Shown here piece after piece: positions 58,325 through 64,000 of a DNA stretch of 64,000 nt. This DNA comes from Halichoerus grypus (taxonomy: Eukaryota > Chordata > Mammalia > Carnivora > Phocidae), in contig NC_135720.1 in assembly GCF_964656455.1 (NCBI RefSeq), forward strand, positions 111,922,696-111,986,695. Reading direction: 5' to 3'. The notes beneath the pieces were generated by a model. It saw only the letters and a program-made list of their open reading frames with translations. It was not told where the DNA came from and did no database searches. The translations under genes and the position numbers were made by a program. Position 1 is the first letter of the stretch; the number at the start of each line of letters is the position of its first letter.

Positions 58325-58727
58325 GGGGCACCTGGGTGCCTCAGTCGGTTGGGCACCTGACTCTTGGTTTCTGCTTAGGTTGTGATCTCGGGGTTGTAAG
58401 ATCAAACACCACGGTGGGCTCCATGCTCAGTGGGGAGACTGCTTGGGATTCTCTCTCTCCCTGTGCCCATCCCCCACCGCTCTTTCAAATAAATAAATCT
58501 TTTTTTAAAGATTTTATTTATTTATTTGAGAGACAGAGAGAGAGAGAGCGCACACGCCCACACATGAGCAGGAGGAGGGGCAGAGGGAGAAGCAGGCTCC
58601 CCTTTGAACAGGGAGCCAGACTGGGCTCGATCCCAGGACCCTGGGATCATGACCTGAGCCCAAGGCAGACGCTTAACTGACTGAGCCACCCAGGCGCCCT
58701 GAAATAAATCTTAAAAAAAAAAAAAAA
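58325..58727 (+). mobile_element. CAN-SINE, middle layer of the nest
   Basis: The body is at 58325-58502 and the A tail resumes at 58703-58727. Its own duplication is (a/g)agattttattttt (about 58311-58324 and 58728-58741). Confidence 0.88.
58503..58702 (-). mobile_element. CAN-SINE, innermost layer of the nest
   Basis: Reverse copy in the tail of the middle SINE. aaataaatctt lies on both sides. Confidence 0.92.
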
Positions 58728-58854
58728 GAGATTTTATTTTTAACTAACCTGTACACCAACATGGGGCTCAAACTCACAACCCAGAGATCGAGTCGCATGT
58801 TTCACCGACTGAGCCAGCCAGGCGCCACTCCCACTCTCATTTAATCCTTGAAAT

Positions 58855-58990
58855 TCGCTGAAGCAGATGTTCTCATTCTCTCCATTTTATGGATGAAAAA
58901 ACTAAGGCACAAAAAATTATATTACTTACCCAAGGTCCCAGAGCTCAGAATTACCAGAGCTGGGTCTGACCCCTGAGTCAGGATACTAGC
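58855..58990 (-). repeat. MIR SINE
   Basis: Reverse MIR core: ccattttatggatgaaaaaa, then ttacccaaggtcccagagct. Confidence 0.75.
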
Positions 58991-59194
58991 CACAGACCCA
59001 CTCTGCTTCTGAGCCCTCTAGGTATCTGGAATTCTTATTCTACCTAACTCATCACAGATTGATTCCCTTCCTCCTGCATCTCTGTCTTTTCCTTCTCAGT
59101 TTTATAAGTTCCCAACTATCTGGCTTCTCCTCAGTGCCCGCTAATGCAGGGAACCCTCATGGTTTCCTCTCGGTCTCTGTGGGGCACTCCAATC

Positions 59195-59650
59195 AGATGA
59201 GGGGCCACCAAATGTGGGGCGTCAAACCTGGGTGGGGCCAGCGGCAGCCGCCTATGTAGTGAAAGAATTCACCCAAGGCAGAACAAAAGAGAGAATTTTA
59301 TGTAATACTCCGCAAGGGAGCAGCGTGCAGGACAGCAAAGGAGAGACTGCCTGCTCTGAAGTGGTGGTGGTGGGGTATAGTTATAGGATGGATTGAGGGA
59401 GTATGGGGACAAATGGAATTTTCCCTTTTTTGGTAATCTCAGGAACTGTGCCTGTAACTGGTCAGTTAGGGCCTATGGCTGACTTGAGGTGGGTCACCTA
59501 ATGAGCCTATTTGCCTTCATAAAAGGGCACTGTGGGCCCTTTTACCTTATTCAGGTTTCCAGTGCTCAAATTTGTTCACTAAAAGTGGCCTCTACAGTCT
59601 CCTGGCTCCCTGTATGTCTCTCTCCAGGAGGGAGCTTGTCTAGTTTCAGG
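59195..59650 (-). mobile_element. possible solo ERV LTR
   Basis: Antisense-looking LTR features: tagtgaaagaattcacccaa, gggagcagcgtgcaggacag and a cluster near ataaaagggcactgtgggcc. No internal viral sequence. Family unassigned. Confidence 0.4.
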
Positions 59651-59715
59651 ACCTAAGCTCTTTGCTTTATCTTTGGTGGGGTGTTTATTCCTTTGTGCTT
59701 AAAACATACATCCAG

Positions 59716-59820
59716 CGGTGCCTGGCTGGCTCAGCCAGTGGAGCGTGTGACCCTTGATCTCGGGGTCTTGGGTTTGAGCCCCACATTGGGCATAGTTTAC
59801 TTAAAAATTAAATTAAATTA
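59716..59820 (+). mobile_element. short CAN-SINE
   Basis: Head ggtgcctggctggctcagcc, tail ttacttaaaaattaaattaa. acatacatcca and ccatacatcca flank it. Confidence 0.9.
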
Positions 59821-59937
59821 CAAAACCCCATACATCCAAATATTACACATGCCATTATGTCCCCAACATTCTTCAGACCCCCAATTCACTCTTTCCATTC
59901 TATGCCCCATATTTGAGTCTCACTGCTTCCAGGCTAC

Positions 59938-60126
59938 CTTTTTTATTTTTTTAAGATTTTATTTATTTATTTGAGAGAGAGAGAGAAAAAGAGAGCGCGC
60001 GCGTGCACGATTGGGGGTGGGGGAGGGGCAGAGGAAGAGGGAGAAGCAGACTCCCCGCTGAACAGGGAGCCTGGGGCTCCATCCCAGGACCCTGGGATCA
60101 TGACCTGAGCCAAAGTCAGATGCTTA
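59938..60126 (-). mobile_element. CAN-SINE, head truncated
   Basis: Reverse copy that stops at ccaaagtcagatgctta, without the gagccacccaggcgcccc end. Confidence 0.9.
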
Positions 60127-60573
60127 TCCTGTCTACTTCCTAGTCATCTTGTCTTTCCTTTCCAGAAACAAGCTGCATACCTCTGTATTTGGTCCCCTTT
60201 GCCTGGAATGCCCTAGCCAGGGTTTTTCAAACTTTTGATCCCAACAGTAAAAAATACAGGGGACAACACAACCCAGTACCCACAAGTACATGACCCAAGG
60301 GTGGGCACATCTCAACAGTGGTTGACAACACCATGTTCATGTTCAAGTTAGAATGTAGGTGCCAGGTCACACCAGTTAGAATTCCAATCCAGTTTGTGTC
60401 CACACCCAGGGGAGTTATTCAAAATATTTAACCCTGGTTCAGCCTAGACCCCAGCTAATCAAAACAGTCATGAGAGGGTGGCAAGAGAAGAGACTAGGGC
60501 TCAAGGTGGGTGGGAGATAGGCACTGGGATAGGGATGGGGGTTCTCAGAGTAGCAGCTGTTTACCAACAAACA
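60127..60573. other. intergenic, nothing recognised
   Basis: No gene or repeat assigned. Confidence 0.4.
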
Positions 60574-60589
60574 GAAGTATTTGAATTTT

Positions 60590-60810
60590 TTCCCCCATCC
60601 TTCCCCCTCTTGAATTTTTTTTTAAGAGAGAGAACATGCAAATGAAGAGAGAGCAGGGGTGGGAGGAGTAGAGGGAGAGAGAGAATCTTAAGCAGGCCCC
60701 ACACTCAGCATGGAGCCCAACTCCAGGGCTAGATCCCTCAACCCTGACATCATGACCTGAGCCGAAATCAAGAGTCAGACGCTTAACCAACTGAGCCACC
60801 CAGGCGCCCC
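60590..60810 (-). mobile_element. CAN-SINE, older subfamily
   Basis: Duplication agtatttgaat(t/a)tttt at 60574-60589 and 60811-60826. Confidence 0.92.
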
Positions 60811-60913
60811 AGTATTTGAATATTTTAACAGCTGTTACCTCTGTTCTAGAGCCTTCCAGCTGAAAATCAGTCCTGTCTACCCCCTTAACTTCGTGTCTAA
60901 ACCTGCTTTCAGG

Positions 60914-61115
60914 GCGCCTGGGTGGCTCAGTTGGTTAAGCGACTGCCTTCGGCTCAGGTCATGATCCTGGAGTCCCAGGATCGAGTCCCGCATCGGACTC
61001 CCTGCTCAGCAGGGAGTCTGCTTCTTCCTCTGACCCTCCCCTTTCTCATGTGCTCTCTCTCATTCTCTCTCTCAAATAAATAAATAAAATCTTTAAAAAA
61101 AATAAAAATAAAAAT
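60914..61115 (+). mobile_element. CAN-SINE (SINEC)
   Basis: Perfect duplication aaacctgctttcagg (60899-60913 and 61116-61130). Confidence 0.96.
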
Positions 61116-61130
61116 AAACCTGCTTTCAGG

Positions 61131-61855
61131 TTCCTGGCTTTTCTGCTTCTCGCTACTTTCTGCCTCATCCTTGCTTGGAAAACAGCCCAGGAGGTCAGCC
61201 CTAATTAATTCTAATTTCCTAAAGAAAAGCAGTCTGCTCAGACAGAAGTCAGTGAAGGGGGATCTAATGGCAAAGGGATGTATTCCAGGCCTGTTGGGCC
61301 ACAGTGTTCAGCTTCTGTGCCACACAAGCAGGTGCTGAGAAGCGCAGCACAACAGCCTGTGAGACACTTGGCCATGACCCTGCTGCAAATGAGGGAGTTA
61401 ATGGTGGGGAGATGAAATGTTTCTCAATAGACTGACCACGTTGCTAGGAAGCAGGCACCCAGTACGGGCATACTGTGACAAGTCTTCAAAGTACCTTAGC
61501 AACCGAGACCTTTAATTCTAGAAGAAAACTCATATCAGGATTCTTGATTGTCGGCTGAGACTGAGACCTTGAGCAACTTTTCAGTCTCAAGCTCTTTTGA
61601 GTCTCACTATCCTATCTTTCCTTTTACAAAACAGGAAAAGAAGAATGACTGACCTGAATCAAAAAGGCATGTGAGGATTCAAACAACTCTTTGTTTTGAA
61701 AATTGGCAACCAAAGGGAAAGTTTAAACATTTAAGCTCAGTTCTGGTGGGAACTATATTTAGGGTAACTGTAACCTCAGTTGATGAGAGAAAGCTCTATT
61801 TTACTGAGAATACCAGCTAATCAATATAGAAGTAATGTTAGTAATATAAAACCAG
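61131..61855. other. intergenic, nothing recognised
   Basis: No gene or repeat assigned. Confidence 0.4.
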
Positions 61856-62063
61856 GAGTGCCTGGGTGGCTCAGTCGGTTAAGGTTAAGCATCTGCCTTT
61901 GGCTCAGGTCATCCTGGGATGGAATCCTGCATCAGGCTCCCTGCTCCATGGGTAGACTGCTTCTCCCTCTCCCTTTGCGCCCCCCCCCATTCATGCGCAT
62001 GCGCACATGCTCTTTCTCGCTTTCTCTCTCAAATAAATAAATAAAATCTTAAAAAAAAAAAAA
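61856..62063 (+). mobile_element. CAN-SINE, first of a pair
   Basis: The head contains a doubled ggttaag. aatataaaac precedes it and recurs after it. Confidence 0.92.
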
Positions 62064-62079
62064 GGAAATATAAAACCTG

Positions 62080-62264
62080 TGGTGCCTGGGTGGTTCAGTC
62101 TGTTAAGCGTCTGCCTTCGGCTCAGGTCATGATACCAGGATCCTGGGATCCAGCCCCGAGTCGGGCTCCCTGGGCTCTTTGCTCCTCGGGGAGTCTGCTC
62201 CTCTTTCTTCATACCCCTTCTCCCCCACTCATTCTCTTTCTCTCAAATAAAATCTTCAAAAAAA
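62080..62264 (+). mobile_element. CAN-SINE, second of a pair
   Basis: gaaatataaaa(c/t)c/g flanks both sides, so the target sequence now occurs three times around two SINEs. Confidence 0.92.
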
Positions 62265-62284
62265 AGAAATATAAAATCAGCATT

Positions 62285-62590
62285 TTGCAAGCTCTAATAA
62301 AATTAATGCAAGAATTGTCAACTGGTGTTAAAATTAAGAACCCTGACCATACTAAATGTTAGCAAGGATATGGAGGAATTGGAACTCTCATGCAGTGCTG
62401 GGTGGAATGTGAAATGTACAAACACTTTGGAAAACAGTTTGGCAATTTTTTAAAAAGTTAAACAAATAGCCATCATATGACTCAGCCATTCCACTCCTAC
62501 GTATTTACCCAAGAGAAATGGAAATGTATGTCCACACAAAGACTTACACATGAATGTTTGCACGGATTTCTTTGTAATAGCCCCAAAAAA
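62285..62590 (+). mobile_element. old L1 ORF2 3' fragment
   Basis: Typical L1 segments: tagcaaggatatggaggaat, then ggaaaacagtttggcaattt, then atgactcagccattccactc. Confidence 0.8.
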
Positions 62591-63321
62591 TTCTTTGAAG
62601 AGATTAAGGGTATGACTCATAGATCCCCTCAGCCATCTTAATAAAAGAAAAAAAAAAACAGAGATGGGATTATCTGGAAAAGATAACTGGAAAGAGCTCT
62701 TGTCTACTGGAATGAATCCCCACACCATTCACAGGAGACCCACAAGGCTCTTGAGAAGTTTATACTCAGTAGAACAGCTTGGACTGAAAGGGACAGAGAA
62801 GATAAAATGAAAGAAGGCTGCCGGACACCCAGAATTCTACAGACAGGAAGCAGGCTGATAAAACTATTCAGCTTTGAACATATAATCCTTTCATGAAAAA
62901 GGGAGAATGACTCAGGATGAAGCCTCAAACCCTGAAAACAGAGCTAAGGGTCATGGATTATTCCCAAAGCCTTGAAACCTGATGAGAGTTTACCTGACTG
63001 AATTTTGGAATTTCTTGGGACCAGTGATTCCTTTTTTCCTTCTAGAATAGGAATGTCTATAACTGTTATCCTATGCCAGTCCCACCATTGTCTTTTGGGA
63101 GCAGAAAACTTTCTAGTTTCACAGGTCCACAGATGGAGAGGAATTTTACCCCAGGATGGTCTATATCCAGAATGTCACATATATAATTTAGATGATTTCA
63201 ATGATGAGATTTTAGACTTCGAGTTCATGCTACAATGGGTTGAGATTTTGGGGGTCTTGGAATGAGGTAAATATATTTGGCATATGAGATGGACATAAAT
63301 CTTTGGGGATCACAGAGCAGG
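62591..63321. other. intergenic, nothing recognised
   Basis: An 86-codon plus-strand ORF (63005-63265) has no recognisable family. Confidence 0.4.
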
Positions 63322-63775
63322 TCATGGTAGGTAGAATAATGGTCCCCCAAAGATGTCTGCATCCTAATCCCTAGAACCTATGAATGTGTATGTTACATGG
63401 CAAAACAGAATTAAGATAGGAGATGGAATTAAGTTTACCAATCAGATGACCTTGACATAGGGAGATTATCCTGGATTACCTGGGTAGGCCGTATATAATC
63501 AAAAAGTTCCTCAAAAGTGGAAGAGAGAGAGGACTATGAAGAATTGTCAAAGAGATGGAGTTACTGGCTTTTCAGATGAATAAAGGGGACCACCTGCCAA
63601 CGAATGTGGGCAGCCTTTAGGAGCTGGAAAAGGCAGGGAAATGGATTCTCGGCTCAAGCTTCTACATAGGAGTGCAGTCCTGCTGAGACCTTGATTTAAA
63701 CCCAATGAGGCCCATGTTAGAAAATACATTTTGTTTGTGATAATTTGTCACAGCAGCAATAGAAAATCAACACAG
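63322..63775 (+). mobile_element. ERVL-MaLR LTR (MLT1 type)
   Basis: Opens gtaggtagaataatggtccc, continues gacatagggagattatcctg and ends in agcagcaatagaaaatcaac. No internal sequence. Confidence 0.8.
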
Positions 63776-63850
63776 TACCCTTTAAAAATGTGCCTTTTAC
63801 TGCATGTCAATTATACCTAAATAAAGCTGTTAAAAATTGAATGGTTGAGG

Positions 63851-64000
63851 GATGCCTGGGTGGGTCAGTGGGTTAAGCATCTGCCTTCCGCTCCCGTCCT
63901 GAGCAGTTGGGCTTCCTGCTTAGCTGGGAGCCTGCTTCTCCCTCTCTGCTGCTCCCCCTGCTTGTGCTCTCTCCCGCGCTCTCTCTCTCTCTGTCAAATA
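63851..64000 (+). mobile_element. CAN-SINE cut by window end
   Basis: Head ggatgcctgggtgggtcagt. The middle is shortened and the tail begins at caaata. Confidence 0.92.

Larger units (their letters stand above)
58300..58828 (-). mobile_element. short CAN-SINE, outer layer of a three-level nest
   Basis: The tail part is at 58300-58324 and the head part at 58728-58828 (ending actgagccagccaggcgcca). It hosts the two SINEs listed next. Confidence 0.85.

Noticed and set aside
54819..63775. Intact endogenous retrovirus between the LTR-like elements
   Set aside because: The LTRs belong to different types and no gag, pol or env-like reading frames lie between them.

Overview
The window is a piece of mammalian chromosome from a caniform carnivore of the arctoid kind (bear, seal or mustelid relatives). 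The evidence is about 60 copies of a tRNA-Lys-derived CAN-SINE (SINEC) on both strands. Their head (ggggcgcctgggtggctcag), their middle (ctccctgctcagcggggagcctgc type) and their caaataaataaaatctt tail match the arctoid subfamilies better than the canid (SINEC_Cf) or felid (SINEC_Fc) ones, as far as I remember the consensus sequences. Species cannot be fixed from this alone.

I can support one protein-coding gene: SRSF3 (SRp20), complete on the minus strand from a CpG-island promoter near 46.1 kb to poly(A) signals near 39.5 and 38.9 kb. All six standard exons and the regulatory 'poison' exon 4 can be placed to the base. The five coding segments (44204-43999, 42726-42592, 40408-40370, 40138-40052, 39822-39795) add up to 495 nt, that is 164 codons plus stop. 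They give an N-terminal RRM and a C-terminal RS domain with no visible lesion. Exon 4 (41758-41302, 457 nt) brings in an early stop and fits the known autoregulatory switch of this gene family.

Region by region: 1-36.3 kb lies downstream of SRSF3. By conserved mammalian synteny CDKN1A should lie further that way, outside the window. This part holds no gene I recognise, only unique intergenic DNA, CAN-SINEs, MIRs, L1 remnants and a MaLR LTR at 12.1-12.7 kb. 36.4-47.8 kb holds SRSF3 and is free of CAN-SINEs. It contains one old L1 fragment in intron 1 and, in intron 6, a small insertion made of the 5' half of tRNA-Asp flanked by 16-bp direct repeats. 47.8-64 kb lies upstream of SRSF3 (toward STK38 by synteny). 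It is packed with nested CAN-SINEs, a broken-up L1 copy (51.1-54.8 kb), an old inserted repeat, two MaLR LTRs (54.8-55.2 and 63.3-63.8 kb) and a possible ERV LTR (59.2-59.65 kb).

I found no unknown protein system. The most unusual item is the tailless tRNA-Asp-half retro-insertion inside a 229-nt SRSF3 intron. After that come the poison exon's second stop created at the exon 4/5 junction, and the three-level SINE nest at 58.3-58.8 kb.
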